Of a DNA stretch of 64,000 nucleotides, positions 8,331 to 16,718 are shown piece after piece (the first letter of the stretch is position 1; every line of letters begins with the position of its first letter). The DNA comes from Streptomyces sp. GQFP (GTDB taxonomy: Bacteria; Actinomycetota; Actinomycetes; Streptomycetales; Streptomycetaceae). The notes under the pieces were generated by a model. That model did not search any database. It was not told where the DNA came from and saw only the letters and a program-made list of their open reading frames with translations. The DNA lies in NCBI RefSeq assembly GCF_021545335.1, contig NZ_CP089312.1, positions 5,580,001 through 5,644,000 of the forward strand, written 5' to 3'. The position numbers and the translations under genes are program-made.

Positions 8331-9169
8331 GTACGGATTTCCAGACCGCACGTGAGGCCCTCGGTGCGCGCCTGCGCGAGCTGCGCACCGAGGCCGGCCT
8401 GAACGGAAAGGACTTCGCCGAGCGCCTCGGCTGGCAGCGGTCGAAAGTGTCGCGGCTGGAGAACGGGAAGCAGACAGCGACGACCAAGGACTTGGACGCC
8501 TGGACCGAAGCGGCAAACGCCCCAGCCGAGGCCGCGGACCTCAAGAGCCGGTTGCGAGGGCTGGAGTCACAGGCTCGGTCGTGGCGCCGACAGCTCACTA
8601 CCGGGCACCGTGGCGTACAAGAGCGGTACATCGCCGAATACCGCCGTACGGCCACCGTGCGCGGGTATGAGGCCACCGTCGTTCCGGGGCTGTTCCAGAC
8701 CCCGGACTACGCACGCCATCTGCTCCTCCACAACGCCGAGTTGATGCAGTCGCCGCGCGACACAGACGATGCCGTCCGGGCGCGCATGAAGCGCCAGGAG
8801 GTGCTGTACGAGGCACATAGAGCCTTCCGTGTCCTGATCTGGGAGGGCGCCCTCCACGCCCTCGTATGCCCCTATGACGTGATGGCCGGACAGCTTGACC
8901 GGCTCGTCGGCCTGATCGGCATGAGTACCGTGACACTCGGCATCGTGCCGTTCGGCGTGCAGCTGAAGCTCACGCCGAAGCACGGGTTTTGGATCTTCGA
9001 CGAGGAACGCGTGATCGTCGAGACGATCAACACGGAGTTCACCCTCGAATCCGCCGAGGACGTCGCCCTGTACGGACGCGTGTGGGACCGCCTTGACGAG
9101 GGCGCTGTCTACGGGGCTCAGGCGCACCGGCTCATCGGCCGTGCGCGGGCCGCTCTGGACCTTGCATGA
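8327..9169 (+). CDS. XRE-family regulator with DUF5753 domain
   Basis: 280 aa. The N-terminal HTH_XRE domain (about residues 10-65) reads LGARLRELRTEAGLNGKDFAERLGW...KVSRLENGKQTAT. The rest (about 95-275) is the DUF5753 effector domain, with the usual YRRTATVRGYEATVVPGLFQTPDYAR segment. Such proteins are expanded in Streptomyces, usually with a small partner protein, and some control development or antibiotic production; the target here is unknown. Start GTG 8327 overlaps the upstream stop. Confidence 0.88.
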   Translation: MSTDFQTAREALGARLRELRTEAGLNGKDFAERLGWQRSKVSRLENGKQTATTKDLDAWTEAANAPAEAADLKSRLRGLESQARSWRRQLTTGHRGVQERYIAEYRRTATVRGYEATVVPGLFQTPDYARHLLLHNAELMQSPRDTDDAVRARMKRQEVLYEAHRAFRVLIWEGALHALVCPYDVMAGQLDRLVGLIGMSTVTLGIVPFGVQLKLTPKHGFWIFDEERVIVETINTEFTLESAEDVALYGRVWDRLDEGAVYGAQAHRLIGRARAALDLA

Positions 9170-9199
9170 GCAATCCACCTCAACACCTGTAGAGGGTTC

Positions 9200-9215
9200 G
9201 CAATCGCGCGCAATC
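9200..9215 (+). promoter_or_regulatory. Direct repeat GCAATC-N4-GCAATC (copy 2)
   Basis: GCAATC at 9200-9205 and 9210-9215, the same spacing as at 7473-7488, 40 bases before the start of the gene at 9256. Candidate activator site or promoter element shared by the two transcription units of the cassette. Confidence 0.5.
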
Positions 9216-9255
9216 GTCGCGCGGGCGCGCAACTGGACTCCCTACGGTCCTCGAC

Positions 9256-9717
9256 ATGGCCACACAGTCCGCCCAACGCATGTCGCAGGCAGGCCAGGAC
9301 TGGCTCCTGAACTGCGCCGCGCACCCAGCTGATGTGCAACGCACGTGGGACGTCGGGGAACTCGCCGAGTTCCCGACCGGCCCGCACTGGCACGTCGCCG
9401 AGGTACCGATCCCCCGCTCGCTCGAAGCCCTCGCAAGGATCGGCGGGGGCCGGATCGGTCCCGCCCTCGCGGACGTACACCGTGGCGTCGCGTGGTGGCT
9501 CCTCCCGCCAGACCTCACCGACGAACTGGACGGCATACGCCGACTCACCGTCCGCCCGCCCGGCTGGGTCCTCACGTGCCCTCCCGTCCTCCACTCGGTG
9601 AACGGCCGCTGGTGGATCGAACGCCCGGACGGCTCGGGCCGACTGACTGATCCCGTGCTGCTCGGCGCGGCTCTCAGCCTGGACGGTGCTCAACTCCCCA
9701 CGGAGGCAAACCGATGA
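9256..9717 (+). CDS. Conserved hypothetical protein of the XRE cassette
   Basis: 153 aa starting MATQSAQRMSQAGQDWLLNC. I recognise no domain. It is rich in Trp and Pro (WHVAEVPIPRSLEAL, WWLLPPDLTDEL, PPGWVLTCPP), suggesting a compact globular protein; there is no membrane segment. Bases 9714-9717 (ATGA) overlap the start of the next gene, so the two form an operon that starts just after the second GCAATC repeat. Confidence 0.6.
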   Translation: MATQSAQRMSQAGQDWLLNCAAHPADVQRTWDVGELAEFPTGPHWHVAEVPIPRSLEALARIGGGRIGPALADVHRGVAWWLLPPDLTDELDGIRRLTVRPPGWVLTCPPVLHSVNGRWWIERPDGSGRLTDPVLLGAALSLDGAQLPTEANR

Positions 9718-10109
9718 CCGCGACAACACCGCCCGACGACGACACCGAGGCCCCGCCGTTCGAAAAACAGCTCCTGAAAGCCGCCGTCACGCCCCGCGAG
9801 CAGGCCGCCGTACGGGCCCTGGTGGACGAGGAGCAGATCCTCGCCCGCCCCACCTTCCGCACGGCGCTCGCCCGGCAGACCGACGACGGCATCGAGTTCT
9901 CCTGGCAGAACCTCGCCTGCTACCTCTACGGCCTGGGGCTGGACGAGTCGGAGCGGGCCTTCGCCGACCTCGTCCTGTCCCTCGCGTGGCCACACCAGAC
10001 CAGCCTCACACGCGTGATGGACCTCGACGAGCGACGCCTCGCGATCCTCCTGCGCGCCATGATCAACCTGTCAGGGGTCGACACCCTCGCCGTGGGCACA
10101 CGCCTCTGA
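9714..10109 (+). CDS. Conserved hypothetical protein of the XRE cassette
   Basis: 131 aa, acidic, mostly helical. ATG 9714 overlaps the preceding stop. No known motif; the middle (EFSWQNLACYLYGLGLDESERAF) and the Leu-rich C-terminus are typical of small accessory proteins. Function unknown. It is the last gene of the 4.9-10.1 kb island before the MFS gene (convergent). Confidence 0.55.
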   Translation: MTATTPPDDDTEAPPFEKQLLKAAVTPREQAAVRALVDEEQILARPTFRTALARQTDDGIEFSWQNLACYLYGLGLDESERAFADLVLSLAWPHQTSLTRVMDLDERRLAILLRAMINLSGVDTLAVGTRL

Positions 10110-10169
10110 ACACTCGCGAACTCGCGTTCTCTCGCTGACGGCCCTGTAGTTGGCTGCGGGACGGTCAGG

Positions 10170-11447
10170 TCAGACTGCCTGTTCGGCCGCAGCCCCGGAC
10201 GCCGGAGCCTCCGCCGGGTGAGCCGGCGTGGTGTCCTCGTCCTCCGCCGGAACCCGCCCCATCAGCCCCCAATACCCCACCCCCGCCACCGTCCCCACGA
10301 CCGCGCACAGCCCCCACAGCCACTCCGCGCCGAGGTGGTCGATGATGAAGCCGGACATCAGCGGGGCGACGAGGCCGGCGACCGACCAGGCCATCGTGTA
10401 CATGCCCTGGTAGCGACCGCGCCCGTGCAGCGGGGACAGGCGGACGACCAGCCCGGTCTGGGTGGGCGCGTTGACGATCTCGGCCAGCGTCCAGACGCAC
10501 ACGGTGAGGATGAAGACGCCGACCGACCCGGCGAACGCGGTGAGCCCGAACCCGTACCCGGCGAGCAGGGACGAGGCCAGCAGCAGCCGGCGGGCGTCCC
10601 GGTGTTCGATGAACCGGGTGACGGGGATCTGCAGCACGACCACCAGTACGCCGTTGACGGCGACGACCATCCCGAAGTCCGCCGGGGTGAACCCGGCCTC
10701 GCCCATCGCGATCGGCAGCCCGACCAGGCCCTGCTGGAAGATGAGCGCGATGAGGAACGCCAGCCCGACGACGCTCATGAAGCGCCCGTCGCGCAGTACG
10801 GTCCCGAGGCCCACGGAGGCCTCCTCCGCCTGCTCGGTCTTCGTGCCTCGCGGCGGCCGTGACTCGGGCACCTTGAGGAAGATGATGATCGCGCAGGCCA
10901 GCGTCATACCGGCCTCGACGAGGAACCCGGCGACGTAACTGACCTCGATGATGAAGCCGGCCCCGGCGGAGGAGACGGCGAAGCCGAGGTTGATGGCCCA
11001 GTAGTTGAGGGAGAAGGCGCGGACTCGGTCCTCCGGTCGCACGATGTCGGCCATCATCGCCTGCACAGCCGGCCGCGAGGCGTTGCTCGCCATGCCCACC
11101 AGGAACGCCACGGCCGCGATGGCGACGGGGTCGTGCACGAAGCCGAGCAGGGCGACGGAGAAGGCGGTGGACGACTGGGCGATGAGGAGCGTGGGGCGTC
11201 GCCCGAGCCGGTCGGTCATGACGCCGCCGCCGATCGACGAGACCACCCCGCCGAGTCCGTGGAGGGCGACGACGAGACCGGCGTACGAGGCGGAGTACCC
11301 GCCGTCGAGGGTCAGATAGATCGCCATGAACGTGGCGACGAAGGCCCCGAGCCGGTTGACGAGGGTGCTGGTCCACAGCCACCAGAACTCGCGGGGCAAC
11401 CCGGAGACGGACTCGCGGGCGGCGCGCTTCAGGGCGGCGAGTGACAC
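10170..11447 (-). CDS. MFS transporter
   Basis: 425 aa with about twelve hydrophobic segments, so an inner-membrane major facilitator protein. Between TM2 and TM3 the sequence VSSIGGGVMTDRLGRRPTLL is the conserved MFS loop (GxxxDRxGRR). Substrate unknown; the drug-exporter-like layout suggests efflux of a small molecule. GTG 11447 (MSLAALKRAARES) has GGGGGA 5 bases upstream; a longer reading crosses the promoter. It is divergent from gpmA with 150 bases between the starts. The C-terminal tail is hydrophilic and acidic. Confidence 0.85.
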   Translation of the reverse strand: MSLAALKRAARESVSGLPREFWWLWTSTLVNRLGAFVATFMAIYLTLDGGYSASYAGLVVALHGLGGVVSSIGGGVMTDRLGRRPTLLIAQSSTAFSVALLGFVHDPVAIAAVAFLVGMASNASRPAVQAMMADIVRPEDRVRAFSLNYWAINLGFAVSSAGAGFIIEVSYVAGFLVEAGMTLACAIIIFLKVPESRPPRGTKTEQAEEASVGLGTVLRDGRFMSVVGLAFLIALIFQQGLVGLPIAMGEAGFTPADFGMVVAVNGVLVVVLQIPVTRFIEHRDARRLLLASSLLAGYGFGLTAFAGSVGVFILTVCVWTLAEIVNAPTQTGLVVRLSPLHGRGRYQGMYTMAWSVAGLVAPLMSGFIIDHLGAEWLWGLCAVVGTVAGVGYWGLMGRVPAEDEDTTPAHPAEAPASGAAAEQAV

Positions 11448-11597
11448 AGGGATCCCCCACGGACGTAAGCAGCACAGATGGTGATGACAACTTACGAGGG
11501 GGCCTCCTGGAGGAGCCACTCAATTAACAGATCCCGTCAACTGTCCGGTTGCCGGGCGGCCGAGCAAGCGATCGGGACGTTCTATTACGCTCTGGGC

Positions 11598-12359
11598 ATG
11601 GCCGACGCACCGTACAAGCTGATCCTCCTCCGCCACGGCGAGAGCGAATGGAACGCGAAGAACCTGTTCACCGGCTGGGTGGACGTCAACCTCACCGACA
11701 AGGGCGAGAAGGAGGCGGTCCGCGGCGGTGAGCTGCTCAAGGACGCCGGCCTGCTCCCCGACGTGCTCCACACCTCCCTCCAGAGGCGCGCGATCCGCAC
11801 GGCCCAGCTGGCCCTGGAGTCCGCGGACCGCCACTGGATCCCCGTCCACCGCAGCTGGCGCCTGAACGAGCGCCACTACGGCGCCCTCCAGGGCAAGGAC
11901 AAGGCCCAGACGCTCGCCGAGTTCGGCGAGGAGCAGTTCATGCTCTGGCGCCGCTCGTACGACACCCCGCCGCCGCCCCTCGAGGACGGCACGGAGTTCT
12001 CCCAGTCCGACGACCCGCGCTACGCGACGATCCCGCCGGAGCTGCGCCCGCGCACGGAGTGCCTGAAGGACGTCGTCGTCCGCATGCTCCCGTACTGGTA
12101 CGACGGCATCGTCCCGGACCTCCTTGCGGGCCGTACGGTCCTGGTCGCGGCCCACGGCAACAGCCTCCGCGGCCTGGTCAAGCACCTCGACGGCATCTCC
12201 GACGAGGCGATCTCCGGCCTGAACATCCCGACGGGCATCCCGCTCGCATACGAACTGGACGCCGACTTCAAGCCGGTGAAGCCGGGCGGCACCTACCTCG
12301 ACCCGGACGCGGCCGCGGCGGCGATCGAGGCGGTCAAGAACCAGGGCAAGAAAAAGTAG
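11598..12359 (+). CDS. gpmA: 2,3-bisphosphoglycerate-dependent phosphoglycerate mutase
   Basis: Interconverts 3- and 2-phosphoglycerate in glycolysis and gluconeogenesis. 253 aa, the normal length for the cofactor-dependent enzyme. [10 protein letters not shown] (about residues 10-19) holds the phospho-histidine (His13); the second histidine is in [11 protein letters not shown], and ERHYGALQG is the substrate-binding segment. Start ATG 11598 follows GGGC with no strong ribosome site. The gene is monocistronic and followed by a good hairpin terminator. Confidence 0.95.
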   Translation: MADAPYKLILLRHGESEWNAKNLFTGWVDVNLTDKGEKEAVRGGELLKDAGLLPDVLHTSLQRRAIRTAQLALESADRHWIPVHRSWRLNERHYGALQGKDKAQTLAEFGEEQFMLWRRSYDTPPPPLEDGTEFSQSDDPRYATIPPELRPRTECLKDVVVRMLPYWYDGIVPDLLAGRTVLVAAHGNSLRGLVKHLDGISDEAISGLNIPTGIPLAYELDADFKPVKPGGTYLDPDAAAAAIEAVKNQGKKK

Positions 12360-12371
12360 GTCGCACGATCG

Positions 12372-12412
12372 TGCCCCCGACCTGCGCACACGGCGCGGAT
12401 CGGGGGCATTTT
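12372..12412 (+). terminator. Rho-independent terminator after gpmA
   Basis: TGCCCCCGA (12372-12380) pairs perfectly with TCGGGGGCA (12400-12408), followed by TTTTC. It lies 12 bases after the gpmA stop. Confidence 0.85.
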
Positions 12413-12520
12413 CGTGGCCCGGGCCCGGTAGGTCCGCAAGACTGCACAACCCCCCACCCGCCCCGTCAGTCTCACGGAGTTGAAGGCACCACCGATTCAC
12501 CTAACAGGGGAAACCACGCC

Positions 12521-13327
12521 ATGCGCATACGCGCCACCGTCGCCACAGCTGCCGCCGCTGCCCTCAGCGCCGCTCTGGCCGTCACCGCTCTCGCCGTTCC
12601 GGCGGCCGGGGCCGAGCCGGACGACTCGGCCTCGAAGTTCTCGAACATCGACGTCAACCACGACTGGCAGAACTACACCGTCGGCGTCGAGGCCGCGAAG
12701 AGGAGACTGATCCCGATCTCCGCGACGGTCACCGACCCGTCCGGCATCAAGAGCGTGTCGGTCGAGCTGCGGCGCGGAGACGACCCGGAGAAGCCCGACG
12801 CGGTCATCACCGCGTCCGCCACCTGCCACGAGATCAACGAGATCACCTCCTGGTGCGAGGCCCTCCTGACCGCCGACCCGAAGGTCAACCTCCGCAGCAA
12901 CGCCCTCGCCGGTCTCTGGTACTTGAGCTTCACGGCTGTGGACGGTGACGGAAACGTCACCCGCGGGGACGGCCTCTACGACCTCACCTCCTTCGCCCGC
13001 ATCAAGCGCACGACCTACATGACCCAGACCGACGCCACCCCGGAGCCGGTGACGAAGGGCAAGAACCTCACGGTCAAGGCCCAGATGACCGTCGCCAGCT
13101 GGGAGAAGAACACGAACGTGCCCCTCATCGGGCACCAGGTGCTGCTCCAGTACCGCAAGGGCACGAGCGGCGCCTTCGTCACCCTGAAGAAGATCAAGAC
13201 CGACCGCAACGGCTGGGCCAAGACCACCGTGAAGGCGACGGCGGACGGCGCGTACCGCTACACCTTCGCGGGCACGAGCCTCACCCTGCCCGCGGCCGGC
13301 TGGACCGACTACGTCGATGTGAAGTAA
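12521..13327 (+). CDS. Secreted protein with Ig-like/calcium-binding-type C-terminal domain
   Basis: 268 aa. A clear Sec signal peptide (MRIRATVATAAAAALSAAL... ending AAGA-EP near residue 31) directs it out of the cell. The mature part looks all-beta: the first half (VTDPSGIKSVSVELRRG, SATCHEI...WCEALLTADP, with two cysteines that could form a disulfide) and a second half (ITERKGTSGAF-type LLQYRKGTSGAFVTLKKIKTD) like Streptomyces extracellular repeat domains. Function unknown. GGGGA lies 9 bases before ATG 12521. Monocistronic, with a very strong terminator downstream. Confidence 0.65.
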   Translation: MRIRATVATAAAAALSAALAVTALAVPAAGAEPDDSASKFSNIDVNHDWQNYTVGVEAAKRRLIPISATVTDPSGIKSVSVELRRGDDPEKPDAVITASATCHEINEITSWCEALLTADPKVNLRSNALAGLWYLSFTAVDGDGNVTRGDGLYDLTSFARIKRTTYMTQTDATPEPVTKGKNLTVKAQMTVASWEKNTNVPLIGHQVLLQYRKGTSGAFVTLKKIKTDRNGWAKTTVKATADGAYRYTFAGTSLTLPAAGWTDYVDVK

Positions 13328-13342
13328 GCCCGGACCGGCGAG

Positions 13343-13389
13343 ACGACGGCCCCCTGCCCCCGCGATACCGCCGGGCAGGGGGCCGTCGT
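13343..13389. terminator. Strong bidirectional hairpin
   Basis: ACGACGGCCCCCTGCCC (13343-13359) pairs exactly with its inverse at 13373-13389. It lies between the convergent secreted-protein gene and the first DUF4242 gene and can serve both. Confidence 0.85.
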
Positions 13390-13400
13390 GGGCGAGGGGG

Positions 13401-13652
13401 TCAGACGCTCAGCGGGACCGCGTGGATCTCATCGGGCGCGTCACTGCCCGCGTGTATGTGGGCACGTTGGACCGCGTCGGCCGAGGAGGCCTCGGTGAGG
13501 CAGTAGACGACTCCCGCCTCCGGGTCCGCCCAGGCCCGCTCGAAGCGCACGCCCTCTTCCTTCTGGATGGCGACGGCGGCGTCGTGGCCCTGCTGCAGCT
13601 GTTCGGCCGTGATGCCCTTCGCCCCGTGGTGGACGTCCATGAACTGGGTCAT
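13401..13652 (-). CDS. DUF4242 protein (SCO4226-type nickel-binding fold), copy A
   Basis: 83 aa ferredoxin-like (dimeric alpha/beta barrel) protein: MTQFMDVHHGAKGITAEQL, then FERAWADPEAGVVYCLTEASSADAVQRAH. The same family includes S. coelicolor SCO4226, whose structure with nickel has been described; the conserved MDVHHG histidines are present here. A paralogue lies 98 bases upstream on the same strand. Its biological role (metal storage or sensing) is unsettled. AGGAGGT-type ribosome site before ATG 13652. Confidence 0.8.
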   Translation of the reverse strand: MTQFMDVHHGAKGITAEQLQQGHDAAVAIQKEEGVRFERAWADPEAGVVYCLTEASSADAVQRAHIHAGSDAPDEIHAVPLSV

Positions 13653-13750
13653 GGGCTCGCACCTCCTTCATCTCCGTCCCCCTCCTTCCATGGTGCGCCT
13701 GTACGGGCACCCAGGCACCCTGCGGTGCGTCGGCGGGGCGGCGGACGTGT

Positions 13751-13999
13751 TCACACCGTCAGCGGGACCGGATGGATCTCGTCGGCGAGGTGACCGGCGC
13801 GCTCGTGGATACGCTGGACCGCTTCCGCGGAGGGGGCCTCCGAGAGGCAGTAGACCGTGCCGGAGGCGGGGTCCGCCCAGGCCTTCTCGAAGTGGACCGC
13901 CTCGTCCTTCTCTATGGCGAGGTCGGCGTTGTGGGCCTCACGCAGCTGGTCGGCCGTGATGCCCTTCATACCGTGGTGGACGTCCATGAACCGGGGCAT
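13751..13999 (-). CDS. DUF4242 protein (SCO4226-type nickel-binding fold), copy B
   Basis: 82 aa, start MPRFMDVHHGMKGITADQL at ATG 13999 with AGGAGGT upstream. It aligns with copy A over its whole length with most residues conserved (AWADPASGTVYCLSEAPSAEAVQRIH), so this is a tandem duplication. Both keep the two adjacent histidines and the single cysteine. The second copy starts the pair in transcription order; each has its own ribosome site. Confidence 0.8.
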   Translation of the reverse strand: MPRFMDVHHGMKGITADQLREAHNADLAIEKDEAVHFEKAWADPASGTVYCLSEAPSAEAVQRIHERAGHLADEIHPVPLTV

Positions 14000-14123
14000 G
14001 ACGTCGCACCTCCTATCCCTTATCCGATCTGCGATCTGAGATCTTCTGGCGTACGGGATGCCGCCTGCCTTCCATCCTCTGCCCGTACGCCCACCCTGGC
14101 GACCCCGTGCGCGGCCCCGCTCG

Positions 14124-15260
14124 CTACTTGAGGCCGATCTCCTCGCAGGCCGCCTCGTAGGCCGGGGTGCAGATGTCCTGGACGGTGTAGATGCCGTCCT
14201 GGATCACCGTGTCCTTGATGTTGTCCTCCGTGAGGGCCACCACCGGGACCAGCATCGACGGGATCTGCTCCTGCGTCGGGCTGTCGACGCTGTCGCGGGT
14301 CAGCGCGTCGAACTCGATCGAGCGGCCCTGGACCTTGGCCACCGCCACGGACGCGGCGTTGTTCGCCTCCAGGATGAACGACTTGTAGACGCTCATGTAC
14401 TGCTCGCCCGAGACGATCCGCTGCACGGCCGTCAGGTCCGCGTCCTGCCCGGTCACCGGCGGGATCTCGGAGGCGCCCGCCTCCTTCAGCGCGTCGATGA
14501 CGGCGCCGGCCATGCCGTCGTTCGCCGAGTAGACCGCGTCGATGTTGCTCAGCCCGACGGCCTTGATCGCGGTCTCCATGTTGGCCTTGGCGACCTCGGG
14601 CTCCCAGTCCTTGGTGTCGTACGACCCCGCGATCTGGACCTTGCCCTGGAGCTCGGTCATCGCGCCGTCCTTGAACAGCGCCGCGTTAGGGTCCGCGAGC
14701 GACCCGTTGATCATGACGACCTTGCTGGTCGCCGCCTTGGCACCGAGCGCCTCCATGAGCGAGCGGCCCTGCACCTCGCCGACGAGTTCGTTGTCGTGCG
14801 AGACGTACGCGTCGATCGGGCCCTCCGCGAGCCTGTCGTACGCGACGACGGGTATGTTCGCGTCCTTGGCCTTCTGGATGGCCGACGCGATGGCCTTGGA
14901 GTCCACCGCGGTCACGATGATCACGTCGACCTTGTCGGCGACCATCTGTTCGAGCTGCTGACTCTGCTTGTTCTCGTTGCCCTCGGCGTTGGCGGCGACG
15001 ACCTTGCCCTTGCCATTGGTGAGGGCGGTGACCTGCTTCTTGATGAGCGGGGAGTCGAACTTCTCGAAGCGCGTCGTCTTCCTGTCCGGCATGAGGAGCC
15101 CCACGGTGATGTCGTCGCCCTTCTTGGGCGCCGCGGAGCCGCTGCTTCCACTGGCGCTGTCGATGACGCCGCACGCGGCGAGCGAGAGGGCCGAGGCGGC
15201 GGCCGTCACCGCGATCGCGGTACGGCGTGCGGCGATCCGACGGGGGGTACGAGCGTTCAC
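14124..15260 (-). CDS. Sugar ABC transporter substrate-binding lipoprotein (XylF/ChvE-like)
   Basis: 378 aa from GTG 15260 (MNARTPRRIAARR), which has GGAAGG 7 bases upstream. A lipobox LSLAAC-G near residue 30 anchors it outside the membrane. The mature part is a periplasmic-binding-protein type 1 fold (VGLLMPDRKTTRFEKFD, then VDVIIVTAVDSKAIASAI, then YSANDGMAGAVIDALK), most like xylose-type binding proteins (family 4, rhizopine/xylose/ribose). No permease or ATPase gene is beside it, so its partners are elsewhere or it has a sensory role. The ligand is not provable from sequence. Confidence 0.85.
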   Translation of the reverse strand: MNARTPRRIAARRTAIAVTAAASALSLAACGVIDSASGSSGSAAPKKGDDITVGLLMPDRKTTRFEKFDSPLIKKQVTALTNGKGKVVAANAEGNENKQSQQLEQMVADKVDVIIVTAVDSKAIASAIQKAKDANIPVVAYDRLAEGPIDAYVSHDNELVGEVQGRSLMEALGAKAATSKVVMINGSLADPNAALFKDGAMTELQGKVQIAGSYDTKDWEPEVAKANMETAIKAVGLSNIDAVYSANDGMAGAVIDALKEAGASEIPPVTGQDADLTAVQRIVSGEQYMSVYKSFILEANNAASVAVAKVQGRSIEFDALTRDSVDSPTQEQIPSMLVPVVALTEDNIKDTVIQDGIYTVQDICTPAYEAACEEIGLK

Positions 15261-15495
15261 GGAGGTGCCTTCCAGGCGGGGAAGCATGACGAACCCAGAT
15301 ACAGATACGGAAGCCAACGCCGGGACAGCACGTAACGTCAAGAAGCACTGGTTAACGAGATGGCAGCAGGGTGCCTGTTGTGCATATACGGAGCCAGAGC
15401 GTCAACTGGTGTGAAGTGTATGCCCGTTCGGCGACGACCGTGGCCGCCGCCCCCCGGTCCGGAACAGGGCGAACGGCACCACCGCGCACAAAAGA

Positions 15496-15530
15496 ACCCC
15501 GCTCTCTCCACATTGGGGAGAGAGCGGGGT
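15496..15530 (-). terminator. Terminator after the Cys-rich gene
   Basis: ACCCCGCTCTCTCC (15496-15509) and its exact inverse at 15517-15530 form a 14-bp stem with a 7-base loop, just past the stop of the Cys-rich mini-protein gene on the minus strand. Confidence 0.8.
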
Positions 15531-15551
15531 CTCTGTTGCCGACGCCGAGCG

Positions 15552-15704
15552 TCAACCGCACTGACAAGGAGCGCCCGACTGGCATCCGCATCCGCAGCCG
15601 GAGCCGCAGCCGCAGGCGCCGAACAGGGGCAGATGCTTGATCTCGGCGGGATGCTGCGTCTCGCGCTCCTGCGTCGGGTCGGGCGTGCTGGGGGTCTCGG
15701 CCAT
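15552..15704 (-). CDS. Cys-rich 50-residue protein (possible metal-binding peptide)
   Basis: 50 aa, start MAETPSTPDPTQER at ATG 15704, with a strong GGAGG site about 8 bases upstream. The N-terminal 30 residues are hydrophilic; the last 20 residues hold seven cysteines as GC repeats (GACGCGSGCGCGCQSG then PCQCG). Such clusters suggest a metallothionein-like metal binder; a modified-peptide precursor is less likely because no modifying enzyme is nearby. It lies directly downstream of phoU on the same strand (122 bases) and has its own terminator. Too small for most gene callers but the ribosome site, terminator and codon bias support it. Confidence 0.7.
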   Translation of the reverse strand: MAETPSTPDPTQERETQHPAEIKHLPLFGACGCGSGCGCGCQSGAPCQCG

Positions 15705-15826
15705 GGGGCCCTCCTGGAGGGTGGTCCTGGAGATCCGGATCCGCTGGATCCTGGAGATCTGGTGCCTTCTCCCCATTGCATGCCCGTTCCGTCGGGCGCA
15801 TCAACGGCGCACAGGTGTACGGAGGT

Positions 15827-16516
15827 TCAGGCCCCCTCGACACCCGTGGGCGGCTGCACGTCCGGCTGCAGCTCGTCCGCGTGCTCGCCCGTCACCAGGA
15901 ACACCACACGCTTGGCGACCGACACCGCGTGGTCCGCGTAGCGCTCGTAGTACCGGCCGAGCAGCGTCACGTCGACCGCCGTCTCGATGCCGTGCTTCCA
16001 GCGGTCGTCGATCAGGTGCTGGAAGAGCGTGCGGTGCAGACGGTCCATCTCGTCGTCGTCCGTCTCCAGCTGCAGCGCCAGATCGACGTCCTTGGTGATG
16101 ATGACCTCGGCCGCCTTCGCCATCAGACGCTGGGCGAGCTGGCCCATCTCCAGGATCGTGGCGTGCAGGTCGCGCGGGACCGCACGCTCCGGGAAGCGCA
16201 GCCGGGCCAGCTTGGCGACATGCTGGGCGAGGTCGCCCGAGCGCTCCAGGTCGGCGCTCATCCGCAGCGACGTGACGACGATCCGCAGGTCGGTGGCGAC
16301 CGGCTGCTGGCGGGCCAGCAGCGCTATGGCGCGGCCCTCCAGGTCGTGCTGCAGCTCGTCGACCTTGTTGTCGGCCTCGATGACACTTTCGGCCAGCTTC
16401 AGGTCGGCGTCGAGGATCGCCGTCGTCGCGCGCCCGATCGCCGACCCGACGAGACGGGCCATCTCGACCAGACTGTCGCCGATCGAGTCAAGTTCTTCGT
16501 GGTACGCGTCACGCAT
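15827..16516 (-). CDS. phoU: Phosphate transport regulator PhoU
   Basis: 229 aa, two repeats of a three-helix bundle (residues about 1-110 and 115-215), each with the family E/D-rich metal motifs (SADLERSGDLAQHVAKLA and LGRYYERYADHAVSVAKR). PhoU restrains the PhoR kinase and the Pst transporter when phosphate is plentiful. It is divergent from phoR-phoP across a PHO box, the standard Streptomyces order, so it is likely activated by PhoP. AGGGA precedes ATG 16516. Confidence 0.95.
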   Translation of the reverse strand: MRDAYHEELDSIGDSLVEMARLVGSAIGRATTAILDADLKLAESVIEADNKVDELQHDLEGRAIALLARQQPVATDLRIVVTSLRMSADLERSGDLAQHVAKLARLRFPERAVPRDLHATILEMGQLAQRLMAKAAEVIITKDVDLALQLETDDDEMDRLHRTLFQHLIDDRWKHGIETAVDVTLLGRYYERYADHAVSVAKRVVFLVTGEHADELQPDVQPPTGVEGA

Positions 16517-16612
16517 CAGGTGTCCCTCTCTTGACGTCCATTCGGGGGCAGCACCAGGCCCCGTGACCCCCACGCTCCCACGTTCGGGCCCGGACGCGTC
16601 CTTTTCCGCCCC

Positions 16613-16645
16613 GACAAATGAACCAATACTGGCTCCAAGGTGAAC
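16613..16645 (-). promoter_or_regulatory. PHO box (PhoP binding site) in the phoU/phoR-phoP spacer
   Basis: On the minus strand three 11-base units follow one another: GTTCACCTTGG (16635-16645), a weaker AGCCAGTATTG, and GTTCATTTGTC (16613-16623). The first and third fit the 11-base PhoP direct-repeat unit (consensus near GTTCACC). The site lies about 97 bases before phoU and 74 before phoR, so it can act on both. Confidence 0.8.
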
Positions 16646-16718
16646 TCTGGGCGACGAGTGTTCGAGGTCGCACACTGATGGCTGTGGCCATGTCGTACCC
16701 CATGCCTAACCTGGAGGC

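Noticed and set aside
13279-13400. A CRISPR-like repeat
   Set aside because: The repeated bases are the arms of a single strong terminator; there are no spacers.
14058-15335. A 425-aa plus-strand frame opposite the sugar-binding lipoprotein
   Set aside because: It is composed of Asp/Gly/Leu/Val/Arg-rich sequence with no motif and is the shadow of the minus-strand lipoprotein gene.
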